Source: Penicillus capitatus (taxonomy: Eukaryota; Chlorophyta). From it: a DNA stretch of 64,000 nt. The DNA is taken from assembly GCA_965649825.1 (NCBI GenBank), contig OZ287696.1, positions 1,860,001-1,924,000 on the forward strand, written 5' to 3'. Below the pieces are notes generated by a model. It made no database searches, was not told the DNA's origin, and saw only the letters and a program-made list of their open reading frames with translations. The position numbers and the translations under genes are program-made. Below are positions 44,919-57,403 of the stretch, piece after piece; position 1 is the first letter of the stretch; each line of letters starts with the position of its first letter.

Positions 44919-45725
44919 GTTCTAGGAAATGATCATACCGGAGGCAGATCGCACGTATTCTCTCACTCAATCCCTGACGCTCAATGAGAGATCAAATGTT
45001 ACGGAGTACGTGCAGGACGTTTAGGCAGTAGACGTGACGATCTGCATCCATGACATGTGTTTGTTCTTTCGAAAATCGCATCTCAGGTGAAGAGGTCTAT
45101 TCTTAACACGTTTCTCTTGAGCCTTCTCACGTCTTGTTTGCATTTTTTGGAAACTGTACGAACACCCCTGCCATTGCCTACTTTGTTTGTTCGATCGAAC
45201 CGTCGCAGAATCTGTGGACTGTCCGCGATGGACGGACAGCAAGATTCGACATCTTTCTTTTCATTTTCGCCATTGTGTCTCTTTTTATAAATTCTTTGTG
45301 GGGTCAGGCTGAATTGGTGATATCTATCTGCACTGTGCATGGATAGATCCACCATTGCCGATCGTCTCTTTTCGGACAATTTCAGAAGATTTGTGCCGCT
45401 CTTTGAAGGAAGCGCTCCGCAAACAATGTCGTCTCCTCTTGTCCAGAGGTTTCTCGAATGTTGATCTTGCCACTGTCAACACATCTGTGAAGCACAGTTG
45501 TATCGGTGGTGGACATGGACCAAACATGTAAAACATCCTTACTCGCCACACCATTCGATGCACTGTGTGTCTCTCGATTGAGCGGACACCCAGCTGACAT
45601 CTCTCTCCCAGTGCTCAACGGCCAGACCGTTTGCGAACTGTGCGGCAGATCACTACATTGCATCGCAAAGGCAAACGCATGTGGTATTGTCTCTGTGTAC
45701 CGGCGGCATTCGGACTCACGGTTCC
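44919..45725. other. Intergenic between SAP30-like and thioesterase
   Basis: No supported gene. Poly-pyrimidine stretches and a TTTTTATAAATTC string near 45,280 could be the thioesterase promoter. Confidence 0.3.
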
Positions 45726-46662
45726 ATGCCACTGCCTCCACTCGAGTACAAGAAACCGCTGGTCGTTCCTGCCCGGTTTGGCGTGGACACTGCTAAGTGG
45801 TGACTGTCTTGAACGTTGCCCTGCTGACAGATCTGAGCACTCTGCGACGGTGTTTCTATTACATGGACTGGGAGACACGTGTGATGGATGGTCGGATATG
45901 GCGACCAAAAAGATGTGGGGTCAAAACCTGCCACATGTGAAGTTTGTCCTTCCCACCGCACCAGTGGTATGGAACCCAAATTTCGATTTGGAAGCTAAAC
46001 GGCAAAGCCGTGCTGTTAGCGTCCAATCGCCAGGAATGGCGGCTTTCCCTCTACTGCGTGGTATGGTGTGAGCGCCATCAGCCAAGGAGAACGCAGAACA
46101 GACGAAGAAGGGATCCGTGAAAGCATCAGGTCACAGCAAAGCACCCCGTTCTCGAACGATGTCTGTGTTCTGCAGATTTCTGACGACTTTGGTGGAAGAA
46201 GAGATTGAGATAGGGATCAAGCCAGAACGCATTGTCATCTCTGGGTTTTCTCAGGGAGGTGCAATGGCCTTGGCCATGCTTCGATCTCCGCACAAATTCG
46301 CCGCCATCATCGGTGCATGACATCGTTAAACACCTCCTCTCTTCATAACACATCCACAGGGATGAGCTGCTATCTGCCAACGCTCTCTGATGAGCCGAAC
46401 GTATCCGAGGCCAACAAGAAGACGCCGGTGCTCATGTGCCATGGACTCTACGATACGATGATTCCTTTGAGCCGCGCAAAGCGGTCCTTTGAAGTGACGA
46501 TCCCGCACCTGTGCATTCTCATCTCCTTCAGATGTCTTCCAGGTACTCGAGAAAGAGATAGAGAGCGTGCGCTTTGTAGAGTATGAGATGGAGCATTCGG
46601 CATGTCACAAAGAAATGCAGGATGTGCAACGTTTTCTCGAAGCTGCCTTGACGGCTGAATAG
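45726..46662 (+). CDS. Acyl-protein thioesterase / lysophospholipase-like (APT1/2 family)
   Basis: ATG 45726 (MPLPPLEYKKPLVV). Five GT-AG introns: 45,797-45,830 (34 nt), 45,967-46,019, 46,130-46,175, 46,313-46,359 and 46,494-46,542. Spliced product: SEHSATVFLLHGLGDTCDGW (oxyanion), PTAPVRPIARNGGFPSTAWYG, GERRTDEEGIRESIRF, nucleophile VISGFSQGGAMAL, acid HGLYDTMIPL, histidine EHSACHKEMQDVQ, ending EAALTAE. Classical APT triad and length. It removes palmitate from cytosolic proteins or acts on lysolipids. Serves as a clean ruler for intron size in this genome. Confidence 0.9.
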
Positions 46663-47465
46663 AACGTGCTATGTGTGTTGTCTGACACTCATGTTTTACC
46701 ATAATCAGCTTTATCTCTGTCGCACAATGAGGAATGGGCATCAAACACGATCGGCTTCTGGATTGCTTGGGTGGAGTGAGTTCTGAAGGACACCGTCGTC
46801 ATGAAAGAAACGAAATGGAGACGATCGGTTGTTCCTTTTCACGAATGTGTTCTGGGGACCAACGATCGTGCGGGCAGAGTGGATTAGCTCCATTGCATTC
46901 TATCCTCGCGTCCTTGTTCGATGACGCATATGAGTGCTTCTTCCATAAGCCACATTCGCGGAATATGCATGTTTGGGTCCGTAGCCTTCGGCAACTAGAA
47001 TGATGGTGAACTCTTGTCGGAGAATGAGAAGGAGTGGACGGATGGACGATCAGCAATTGATCGTTTCCCCTCATCTTCACGTACGGCTTAAGCAAGGAGA
47101 TGGATTCCCATAGGCTTCATAAATGTGTATGTTAACACCCTGATCTGCCAGATCCTCATGTTCGTCAGCACATGAGAGAAATAAACACTGTTGTGCATGA
47201 AAAGAAGCACTCATCTTGGCCTTCACAATTAAAAAAAAAACCAAAGAAAACAGCTAGAGTGTGTAGTGGAATTGCACATGGCACACACGATCTTCTGACA
47301 TAAGCAGACAAAAGCGACATAACTTGTCCAACAGTACGGATGCCACCAGCAACGATCCACAGATCGAAAGGCATTGAGATGTTCTGTTCATGAAGCATGG
47401 TCACGCACTCCTACAATACATGCAGAAAGGGGAACGATGTCGAACGAGCCAAATAACGATTGGAT
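46663..47465. other. Unresolved; possible minus-strand exons
   Basis: Minus-strand exon-like piece after an acceptor at about 47,412: ECVTMLHEQNISMPFDLWIV then AGGIRTVGQVMSLLSAY. Further pieces EHEDLADQGVNIHIYEAYGN and VAEGYGPKHAYSANVAYG lie on the same strand down to 46,930. They look like one gene, but I cannot join or identify it. Contains a T/A run of 10 at 47,230. Confidence 0.3.
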
Positions 47466-50400
47466 TCACATGTCATGGGATCGAGCAGCGTTGGTCGAAG
47501 ATGTTGTCAACTGAAGCTGGCCTCTGACCTGTCCACCGACAATCTTCCGCACCTTCACTCTTCCCGCCTTGATTTCCTTAACGTGTTCTCGAATGTCCTT
47601 TGCATTCTGGCTCAGTTTCAGCGGCTCGATGATCACACCTTTACGCGTCACCATCTAAGAACTGAAGATAACGAGGAGAGAATTAGAATGTCAGATTTAC
47701 TTTCGGGCGAACAAGATCCTCAAACGCAGCCGTGGTGTTGAAATCTGGCCCAAGCGGATGCCGTATGCTCGCTTGGTAAGCTTCCACAGACGAGAAAGTG
47801 TGCGGGATGCTCGATGCTCTATACTTATCGAGGTGATGGTTTGGCGTCTCACTGATAAAAACAAAAGGCTTCTTGGCATCTCTCCGTTTCTTGACAGCCT
47901 CTTCGCGTTTTCTGGAATGACAAAGCTGAGATAGCCTGCCAGAGATGGAAGATGGAGTGCGACCTTTGGTTCTTGGCCCTCTGCTCTCCCATCCATCTAG
48001 GTTCTTTCTGTTCGTCCTTCCATCGACCCCATCCGGGAAGCAGCGAGATCTCTTTAGCCTTGGGAAGCTCTTGAGCGACTTCTGCTTCTTTCTCTGCGCG
48101 AAACTCATCATGCACATCGTCATCAGCGAATGCCATTTTTATGAGCTCTGCTTGAGATAGCTCTGCTTCTTTTGGCCTAGCATCTAGCTGGATAACCGAC
48201 GCTTCTGGTGCAACAGAAGTGGCCGCTTCGTCCTTATGGCCTGTCTCTTGATCCTTATCCGCTGGATCGGCACTAGGAGTGTCTGCATGTAGCAATGTCT
48301 TTTCAATAGTGTCTGCTTCTTCTGGCATCTGCAAGATGACTGTTTTGATGTGACAGATCACACAAAGACATGCACCTGTGCGGTCTCTTTGTCTGTGCCT
48401 TCCTTTGACAGACCTCTGAAAAGGAAAGATCGATGCACGTCCGCGATGCGCGCATTGCTCTTCTTACTGATGCCCTGAACAAACAGAACGGTCTCGCCGC
48501 CGCACATCTCTCGCGGATAGAAGAGACTTCAGAGGAGATCGTTTGGTCAGTCATAGGGGTGGATGCCTTTTCAGAGTCACGGAGACGTTTCTTGGCAACT
48601 TTTTTGAGTTTCTCCGATAGGCGGCGGGCTCCGTCCTCTTCAGAATCTGACGACTGCGTGCGTTTCTGGGCCTGTTCTCCTTCGAACTGCATTCTGGCCT
48701 TGCCGATGTTGTCCTCCGTCTCTTTTGTACCGTCGATCTCATGCAGCATCTTCTGTGCCGTTTCCTGCATTTCTGCCTTTCGTCTCTGCATTGCCTTCTG
48801 CATAAAGGGCAGTCCCATCAGCCCCTTCCTGGGCACAGATTCCAGATCTGCTCCGCCGTCCAAGACCTTCAACAGTTCCTTCCTCGTCTTCCTGTACTGC
48901 GCCTCTCCCTCATTGTCCGAACCACTAAAAACAGAGCTCTCACACAAGCGGTATACAAAAAGGCAGCACCTTGACGAGGATGCCTCGTCTTCAGACGAGC
49001 CAGCCTCTGTCGACTTTATCTTTTGTTTAAGTTCCTGACTCTGACGCAACTGCTCTTCTAGTGCCTGCTTTGTCTGTTCGTCTGCTACTCCCCATCCTCG
49101 TCTCATGATTCTTTTAGCAAATCTGTTCATTGTGCTATGCTTCTGGGTCAATCTCTCTTTCATTCTGCTGTATGACATATCTTCCAACAGTTTCCTCGCA
49201 GCTTCTTCGCTGCTCAGGCCGCTGAACTTAACAGCCTTCTTTCGGATCGCTCTTTGCAAGCGTCTGTGATATTCCTTGCTCTTGATCTTCTTGATCCGCC
49301 TCGCTTTGATCTCGTGATGAAAGAGTAGAGAACGCATCTTTGCCAGTTGTCCCCGCTTTTTCTTTAGCTCTGCCAAAGTCATGGACTTCAGTGCGTGTTC
49401 GTCTTCTATCTTAACGATATCCTCTTCGGTGGCTGCGCCAGACGATGCTAGAATGTCTGCCATTTCTCTTTCCATCTGCGATTCTGGTTCCAATCCGTCG
49501 ACCATGTCTTCCAAAGTGTGTGATTTTTCAAGCCCTGCAGATGGCGGGCAGAACTCCAGTGTTGGAGCCATTCGGTTGGCCTAGAAAGCCAGTAGACAAT
49601 CATCAGAACACAAGGATGCACAGCAGTGTTCTTACATAAACGAGATCGTCCCACTTCGAAAGACTCTGAACGGCATTTTCATAGCCAGCTTTACGAATAT
49701 GCCGATCCTGAATGCGTTTCGGCAGCGGCACAGCCAACGGTCCCTGTTTTTCCAGCGACTCCAGCGATTTGCGAACGTTCTTGAGCAACGCAGGCACGGC
49801 TGCCATTCCGGCTGTCAAATCTGATATCTGTTCTTTCTGCCCTGGCACGTACATAACCCGTAACCCTCGTTGCAAAGGCAACAAGCATCCAAATCATACC
49901 TCCTTCATCTACCAACACATGAAAAGCACCCTCAGGTCGCGACTCCGATCGCACTGCCCTTTGCGCTTTCTTGGGACACTCTCCCAGCACAGCAGACTTT
50001 AACTTCCTATCGGCACCATCACAGAGAGCTGTCTCAAGGAAGGGTTACTCTTTCTCCATTGTTTCTTCTTCGATGTCATCGTCGCCACTGTCAAAGATCT
50101 CTTCCAGTTCTTCGTCGCTTCCAAACAGCTCATCCACCTATGCAGAGATTCACAGCAATGGATCATCCATCTGCGAAATCCACCTCGTCTGGATGATCCA
50201 CCGTTTGGATGACGTCTGAGTCGACTGGCATGTCGCTATCAAACAGGTGAGAGAACTGTCGAGCGTCCTCTGGTGAGAAAGCTGTTTCTTCGTCAATCTC
50301 TTCATCATCCCCTGCCAGACCCAACTCGAATTCCCCGATCCCTTCGCCCGTCTAACATGTCCCCGGATCAACAAGAGCCGAGTGGGAAGGCAGAACGTCA

Positions 50401-50534
50401 AATTTGGCTGGGTTCTTTTCTTCTTCGAGTTGGAGATCGGCGGCCGTGTAAGCATTTGCAGCGCACGGCGTTTCTGACCGCCTCTTTCGCCGTCCGCGTC
50501 GTTTCTTCTCGTTCGCCGCCCTGTCGCGCATCAT
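47466..50534 (-). CDS. UTP14: UTP14, small-subunit processome protein
   Basis: ATG 50534 (MMRDRAANEKKRRG). Exon 1 has NAYTAADLQLEEEKNPAKFD, followed by the acidic DDEEIDEETAFSPEDA. The conserved core is at 49,571-48,980 (SHTLEDMVDGLEPES, SMTLAELKKKRGQLAKMRSL, KAKKIKSKEYHRRLQRA-type basic run, RMKERLTQKHSTMNRFAKRI). The charged middle contains SSDSEED. The C-terminus has GWGRWKDEQ, KRRDAKKPFVFISE, HTFSSVEAYQASIRHPLGPDFN, then RPK|MVTRKGVIIEPLK. All UTP14 landmarks are present in order. Function: U3 snoRNP-dependent 18S rRNA processing in the nucleolus. Start codon is 41 bp from that of ArgJ, divergent. Confidence 0.92.
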
Positions 50535-50575
50535 TTCGTCGATAGACGTCGCTCAAAATGCGATAGACCATCATC

Positions 50576-52296
50576 ATGTCTAGGGTTTCGCTCAGTCCAA
50601 CCGCGGGACGTCTTTTTCGGAATGCGGTACCAGGTGCAACGATCCGAGAGGTTGCGCCGATCCGTTCGAGAATCCGAGCCACCCGTCGTCGACAGAGTCG
50701 CATCGCAGCGCAACAGACAGACGTCCTGCCCGCCTCCGTCGCTGTCCCCAAAGGAAACTGGACAGTCCTCGAACGCGGTGTCACAGCGCCGGAAGGTTTC
50801 CGCGCTGCCGGTTCACACTTTAGACGACGTCTTCGCCACTCAGTCGGAGTTTCTTGTGCTGCAGCTCTTTCGGCCGGACTGCGCAGCAGTGGGAAGAAAC
50901 CAGATCTCTCACTCGTTGTGTGCGATGTCCCAGCTGTCGCGGCAGGAGTCTTCACACGAAACGTCCTGACAGCGGCGCCTGTTATCTACGACAAGAAAGT
51001 GCTCGAACGGCATCGTCATATCCGAGGGGTCGATCTCCACGCTCCATGTTATGTAGTATCCAATGAAGTTTCGTTTAGGTGTTGACAAATGCCGGACAGG
51101 CAAATGCCGCAACGGGAGATGACGGGTACCGAGACGCAGAAACATGTGCATCAGCAGTTTCCCGGCAACTTCATGTTGAGCCAGAGGAGATCTTGGTGAT
51201 GTCCACTGGCGTCATTGGCCGTCGTATCCAAATGGAACGTCTCTTGGAGCACATACCGAAGCTAACAGAGAGTCTGGAGAGCGGTGCCAGGATTGATGCC
51301 GAGGTCGCAACGGCCATCACCACCACAGGTGCTCTTAAACACGCGCAAATTGTCCCCTCAGAATGGACGTTTTCAGATTTGGTATACAAAAGTGCAGCAC
51401 TGGAGTTGGAGATTGATGGGAAAAGAGTGACACTTGGCGGAATGTGTAAAGGATCTGGTATGATCAATCCAAATATGGCAACCATGCTTGGACTGTTGAC
51501 GTGCGATGCCCCGGTCGACGCATCTGTCTGGAGACAAATGTTGTCTCGTGCCATGGACTTGAGTTTTAACAGGGTCACATCATCTCCGATCACACTGTTG
51601 GATCATAACCGACTGGTTTTGCAGATCTCGGTAGATGGAGACACCAGTACGAATGATACCGTCCTAGCGTTGGCGAGTGGAAAAGTACCAATGGCTAAAA
51701 TTTCAGATCCATCCAGCGAAGCAGGACAGAAACTTCAAGAAGCATTGAATGCTCTCTCGCAGGTTTCCTTGTCTCGGAGAGAGAGATGGGTAACGAGGAG
51801 ACATGTGATAGGCTCTGGCAAAGTCTGTTGCGTGGGATGGCGAAGGGGCAACCTGTCTGATCGAAGTGGCCGTTTCCGGAGCTAAGACAGCAGACGATGC
51901 ATCAACGGTCGCCAAGTCCATAGCCAGCTCCATGTTGACCAAAGCAGCAATTTTTGGGCATGATCCTAATTGGGGAAGAATCGCGGCCGCTGCTGGATAC
52001 GCCGGTGTACCCTTTTCTGTCGAAGAACTGGATATCACACTCGGTGAGATGCCACTGCTGAAAGCAGGCACCCCAGTCGACTTCAGTCCATCCGAGGCAT
52101 CTCGATACTTAGAGGTAGATTCTTGGTCAGTACTCCTTGACAAGGTCTGTCCACGTTTGTGTTCTAGGAGCAATGTGCCAAACGCGGAACCGTTTTGATT
52201 CGTGTTTGTATCGGGACAGGATCTGGAAAAGGAGTGGCCTGGGGATGCGATCTGAGCTATGATTATGTCAAGATCAATGCGGAATACACGACGTGA
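50576..52296 (+). CDS. argJ: Glutamate N-acetyltransferase / ornithine acetyltransferase, ArgJ
   Basis: ATG 50576. The first ~45 residues ([33 protein letters not shown]) are Ser/Arg-rich and acid-free, an organelle transit peptide. Then [30 protein letters not shown] across a short intron, [51 protein letters not shown], the autoprocessing site [13 protein letters not shown] (Thr becomes the nucleophile of the beta chain), [30 protein letters not shown] and [19 protein letters not shown] to TGA 52294-52296. Catalyses the acetyl-recycling step of arginine synthesis. At least five introns of about 50 nt. Confidence 0.94.
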
Positions 52297-52774
52297 AGGA
52301 AGACGCCGGGATGCATGTAGACCGATAGATTCATGTAATTCGGGAATTGTCATCTGAGATCTCTTAGAACCCCCTCGGCGGTTTGGGCATCCAATGCGGA
52401 CAACGTTTCATTCGCTTTTCCTTCAAATCTATTCAGCCAACGATCTCGAATGCGATGCTGCCGCAGTGAAGACGTTTTCGCGCTCGTAGCACAGTATTGA
52501 GTCAATGGAGTGAGTGAAAGGTTTACCGTCAACGACGCCTACTGGCCTGTGCGTTGAGATGCAGAAAACGAAACGTAGAGTCACGTCGACCGCACGACGA
52601 TTCCAAACGATGCCTTGCATTGCGACGCACGACTTGTCCCGGATGACGTGACCCGCTTGGCATTGTCTTCATTCGGGTCTCAAGTGAGAGGAAGGTTGGA
52701 ACGCCTTGACGATGTAAACGATACAGGCGATATAGGTATCATCGTGAATAGACCCACCTCATAACGATGAAATC
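52297..52774. other. Intergenic between ArgJ and LTR-like element d
   Basis: No supported gene. Confidence 0.35.
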
Positions 52775-53144
52775 GTTGCGCATTAGAAAGCCATCCACTG
52801 CAGGAGATGTAGAAGTCATGTCGCTTGCCGCAGCCATCGAAGACGGTTGGGTCAGCGCAGAACCAACCACCCCTGGTGCTGACCATTCATTGGTGACGGC
52901 AGGTGTCGGACTCCGACCTGGCTTTAAATAACCATCGGGTAATGGATGCGGAACGAGGCCTGGAGTTCGCCGCTGTTAACTCTTAAGGTTAGGCAAGCTT
53001 CAACCACCGCACGTATTTAAGGACGGCATTCATCCTGTAACCAATCTCGAGTTCCCTGTGTTATCTTCCGAGTGTGTCTTTATCGTCGTCGTTCCCGTTG
53101 AGTCTCGACTTTGAGTTATTCAAACGTTCACACGATTCCCGACA
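52775..53144 (+). mobile_element. Solo-LTR-like element d upstream of MtnA-MtnK
   Basis: Blocks in the same order as elements a-c: CCATCCACTG near the left end, GGTTAGGCAAGCTTCAACCACC, CGTATTTAAGGACGGC (about 53,010-53,025), CTCGAGTTCCCTGTGTTATCT, CACGATTCCCGACA at the right end (53,144). The left edge is eroded (no clear TG) and no target duplication is seen. The gene's ATG lies 59 bp after the right end, so transcription very probably starts inside the element. Confidence 0.6.
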
Positions 53145-53202
53145 CAACTCAAACCATTCACGACCACCATCGCAAATTCTTTTCTTCAACTGTCATGTCG
53201 AG

Positions 53203-55319
53203 ATGTCCTCTTCAGATGCCGTCGTCTATTCGATCGTCGATGTCGACAGACACTGTCGTTCCACGTCGTCACTTGAACGGCGCCGCCTAAAAAGATCGTG
53301 TGTGTGCAGGGGATCAAAGAGAATAGCATCGATGCTTTTCTCGAGGTTTTGCAAAGAGAGAGTGATCAACACCTGCACATTCTGCTGAACCTTCCTACGC
53401 CAAATTCGTCTGTGCTCGCCTTTCTAACAGCTCTTCAGGATCGACAAACTCTGGATGCAGTGTATCTCGTGGAAACGCCATCGTTACAGGGTACGTGCTG
53501 ACGCCCTCTATTCCGTATAAGTACACGTATCTTTCATCAGTTCCGGTTCGGACCTTGGATGTGGCTGACGTCGTTCAGAGCGTTTCGCTGACTGCCGCTG
53601 CTGGGCGAATGCAGAATGCAGAAGTGGATGTCTTGCTCCTTGAGCCAGATCACGTTGCTGTCAATGGCGATGCGTCTGTTGATCTGACAGCCTTGGCACT
53701 GGCCATGCTTGCCAAAGACGCCAACGTTCCGCTTTACCTCATCACAGACACATCGACCATGAGATGGGATGTCGTTGACGGTAATGGGATCAGAAAAGAC
53801 ATCACTGCGGATAAGGCCGTGATTTCGGCCGATCTGATCCACGGCATCGTAACGGAACGTGGCATCCTGCATAAGGAAGGAACCAAATTCGACGTCACAT
53901 CACTCGACCCATCTGGAAAGGCCAGCAACTCACTTTGCAAGTTTTCGGAGTTTCTGCCCTTGACAGAGCAAACCGCAATCGAATACATCCAGGCCAATCC
54001 ATCCTTTGCCAAAAGACTGGGCCCTCCTGGAGTCCAGCTAAAATGCTGGGAAGCAAAAGATGGCAACATTAACTACATATACATCGTGGAGGGTCCAGAA
54101 GGTGGACTGGTTATCAAACAGGCGCGTCCATACATTCGCGTCGTCGGCGAATCGTGGCCACTGACACAGGTTTCATTCATACAGATGTCACATCAGAAGG
54201 AGATCCGTGTCTATACAGGATCGTCTCCGTATTGAAGGGAATTGGATGAAGGAGCAGAACAAGATCTGTCCACAGTACATTCCTGATCTCTATCTGTTGG
54301 ATGAAACGATGTCCTTGATTGTTATGGAGTATCTGGCGCCGCCCTTCCAGTCGCTCCGTGCAGGTATCTTGGCCGGCAAGACTTATCCCATGATGCCGAA
54401 CCAAGTCGCAGAATTCTTGGCGCAGTCTCTTTTCTTTACCTCTGCCCTGGCTCTGAAATCGGATGTCTACCGAGCGAAGGTTAAAGAGTTTCATAACCCT
54501 GAGCTTTGTCAGGCAACAGAGCAGGTTATTTTTATGGATGCATACTACGATGCACCAACCAATGCTTATCTGAAACCAGAGTTCGAGCACGCCGCCGCCG
54601 ATTTGAGAAATGACATCGAAGCCAAAGTCGCCATCGGCCGCCTGCGCAATGCCTTCCTGTCAAAAATGCAAGCCCTGATTCATTCTGATTTCCACACCGG
54701 AAGCGTGATGGTGAAAGAGGACGCCATGGTCGTGTTTGACAGCGAATTTGCATTCTATGGGCCAATGGCATTCGACGTGGGGAAGTTCATTGGTAACCTG
54801 CTGCTAACATTCTTTGCTCTTGATGGCCATTCGACAACGGATCTCCCCCGAGAAGAGCAGCAAGAATGGATCCTTGATAGCGTCATCCAAGTGTGTTCCG
54901 TCTGTCGAAGGACTGATGTTAGTCTTTTGAATGGTCTTCAGATCTGGGAAGGATTTCGCAGGAACTTCTTGCAACTGTGGAATGATCATTTGGGGATGGG
55001 CGATGCCTATCCCAATCCGTTGATCCAACATCCGGAGAAAGCTCTGTCGGCAATCCAAGCAGACTTCATGGATCGTCTTTTTCATGAGGCTCTTGGATTT
55101 GCAGCTGCCTGTATGATTCGCAGAATTGTGACCATCGCGCAGATTGCAGATTACACGACGATTCAGAACAGAACTGTCAGAACCGTCTGTTCAGAACGGG
55201 CTTTGAAATTTGCCAGGAGACTTCTTGTGAACGCAATGGACAAGAACGCATTCCCAGATATCCACAAAGTCATTCAAGAGGCGAAGAAAATCCAGAAGAA
55301 CCCTTTCGAAACTGTCTAA
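53203..55319 (+). CDS. mtnK: MtnA-like / 5-methylthioribose kinase fusion (MtnA-MtnK)
   Basis: ATG 53203 (MSSSDAVVYSIVD), introns of about 74, 50 and 50 nt. Residues ~1-200 resemble the C-terminal half of methylthioribose-1-phosphate isomerase: VDVLLLEPDHVAVNGDASVD, LAMLAKDANVPLYLITDTS. The N-terminal subdomain and the catalytic-Cys loop are missing. The rest is a complete kinase: EAKDGNINYIYIVEGPEGG, VIKQARPYIRVVGESWPLTQ|DRLRIEGNWMKEQNK, catalytic HSDFHTGSVMV, metal-binding DSEFAFYGPMAFDVGKFIGN, CMIRRIVTIAQIADY, ending NPFETV. Kinase plus isomerase are consecutive steps of methionine salvage. MtnA-MtnK fusion is known to me from ciliates. Convergent with the next gene, 59 bp apart. Confidence 0.85.
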
Positions 55320-55378
55320 ATGGCGGCGATTGGGCGATAGGCAATGACGGCGGCGATTCTGATCGATGACGACGTGCA

Positions 55379-57403
55379 TCAGTTGATGTAATCTCTCACT
55401 GTTTCTTCCTTGCTCTTGCTTCCTAACCAACCGAACAAGCTTGTCGTATTGCCCTTTGATCGTGCATCGTTGGATGCTGTCGTCGGCAACATAGATGATG
55501 GTGATGGTGTGCCAGATTCGGCCAGCCGATGACGAACATCTCTTTGGATGTGCATTTCCAGAATCTGCGTCTGACTCGACACCTTCTGCACCAGTGCGTG
55601 GTTCTCCGTCTTGAGCTTCGAAATCTCGAGCTGAAGCGACACACAAATTGTCATCCTGCGAAGTCGATCCATCTGCTTTGTGTGACCTTTGCCGATCGGA
55701 GTCTCGCAATCATCGCTTTTCGTTGATCGTCCAACGCATCGATCAGTTCATGAACGGATGTCAAAACCGCATTCTCTTCAGGCGACAGCTGTGAAGCTTC
55801 GCTCGAGACAAGACTCTCCAAGATCGCTGCATCAGAGAGAAGAGACGCATCGTGACCGCCTGTACCGTACGGACGCCTCATGTATGCGCCAGAAGGAAGC
55901 ACAGAGTTTACGTTCGATGGCATGTTCAGGTGTCGATGGCTGCACGATCTCCTCCGGCACATCCACTTGAATACCGACATCTATCATACGGGCCGAAAGT
56001 GGTGCCGCTGTTGCAGGCATCGGTCCATTTTTATGGTCTAGAATGCCAGGTCGATGATCTGTGTATGAAGCTGGGACATGCATCTGCGCACGAAGGACAT
56101 TGTTCTCTTCTCGGATGTTGTTCAAGATGTCCGTCAGACTTCGATTCTCGTTCTCGGCTTTCCGTTCCTGCTTCTTCAACACATCGACCTCTTCCTTTAA
56201 TCTCTCTACTGCCTTCTCGAACCGAATCTCAGAAACGCGCATATCTCTCAAACGCTCCTCCAAGGAAACGGTCTCTTGCACGAGTTCCTATCCGACAAAG
56301 AGAGGACACGGTGGTCCAGGTGTCGACACCATCTCTTACCTTCACTCGATCCTGTGCACCTTGTTCGGTGGCTCTGCTCTGTTCATAAGTCCGCTGCAGA
56401 GATTCAAAGAGCAGTAGATGTTCCTAGAGAACAGACCAGCACTCGCTATCTTTGTTCGGTTTTGAGGAGACCCGACTGAAAGGCGCGATTCATAGTTGTC
56501 GCATTTCTCCAGCGCCTCTTCAAGTTTCTTCGCTTGGATGTTGTACTCGTCCCCGAGAGTCTGATTTTCGCTTGTCAGATTCGCCGTCAGTCTCTGCTGC
56601 AACTCCAAAGCACGTTTCAAATCGCAGTTCTCTTCGGTCAGACGATTAATGTGTTCTTGCAGTGCAGAGAAATTAGATTTCCTAAAAACAGCAGGCATTC
56701 GACAGGGTCATCCGTGAGCATATCGATTGCCACCGCTCCACTCGGTCGACAAACCGTACGGCAAGGGCATTCTCTGAACCGTGCGCCGATGCGATCTCAG
56801 AAACAGCTTGCTTTTCGTCAACCTGCTTCTCTTCTGCCGCTCTTTGTCGGACATCACTGTGGATCCCCTTCTGATCGCGCTCTCTTGTACCAGACACCTC
56901 GGCGAGTGGTTGCTTGACAGTATCCTCGACAGGGATGCTCTGTTCAAAAGCATAGGTCATCTGTTCGGCCATTAACGGCCGAGCACGGGCGTCGGTTTCG
57001 ACGGGCATGTGAACGAGGCTGTCCAGCAGATCCGCACCGATCTCTTCTCTTTCGGCGGATAGCTTCTCACTCTCCATCCTCTCCAACTGAAACGCCGCCT
57101 CCATATGGGGTGCTCCTGTTTCGCAAAGGAACGCCTCTGGTCCGGCCATGTAACGCTGGAATGCATCCAGTCCTTTTCTCAAGTGGTTTTCATTGCCAGC
57201 ATCCCTGCAGACACTGCACCGTCAGCAGCGCTGTCGTCTTTACAGAAGGATGAGGTCACTCGTGGCGTAGGGATGATAATGTGTGACGCTCGGCAAACTA
57301 CAGAAGCATGTTGTGAGGTGCCCACACGTGTGTATTCAATACTCGCGACACTTACCAATCGCCGACCGCAGTTCAGATAAGTCTGATAGACGGACGTCTC
57401 CAT
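55379..57403 (-). CDS. BLISTER-like coiled-coil protein
   Basis: ATG 57403 (METSVYQTYLNCGRRL). Spliced: FAERHTLSSLRHE|DAGNENHLRKGLDAFQRYM; a charged region of about 130 residues; VERKSNFSALQEHINRLTEE and NLTSENQTLGDEYNIQAKKL across an intron; EHLLLFESLQRTYEQSRATEQ; ELVQETVSLEERLRDMRVSE; a long coil (AENENRSLTDILNNIREEN); a disordered segment; a last coil ISKLKTENHALVQKVSSQTQ; ending FGWLGSKSKEETVRDYIN. The ALQEHI-LT-E-L-RAL-SEN-L pattern is that of plant BLISTER and its relatives, whose biochemical role is unclear to me. 154 bp divergent from VPS37. Confidence 0.6.

Noticed and set aside
52905-53144. TGTCGG...CCGACA as exact ends of LTR-like element d (240 bp)
   Set aside because: The flanks (GCAGG and CAACT) do not match and similarity to the dated LTR extends further left, so a longer, eroded element is more likely.
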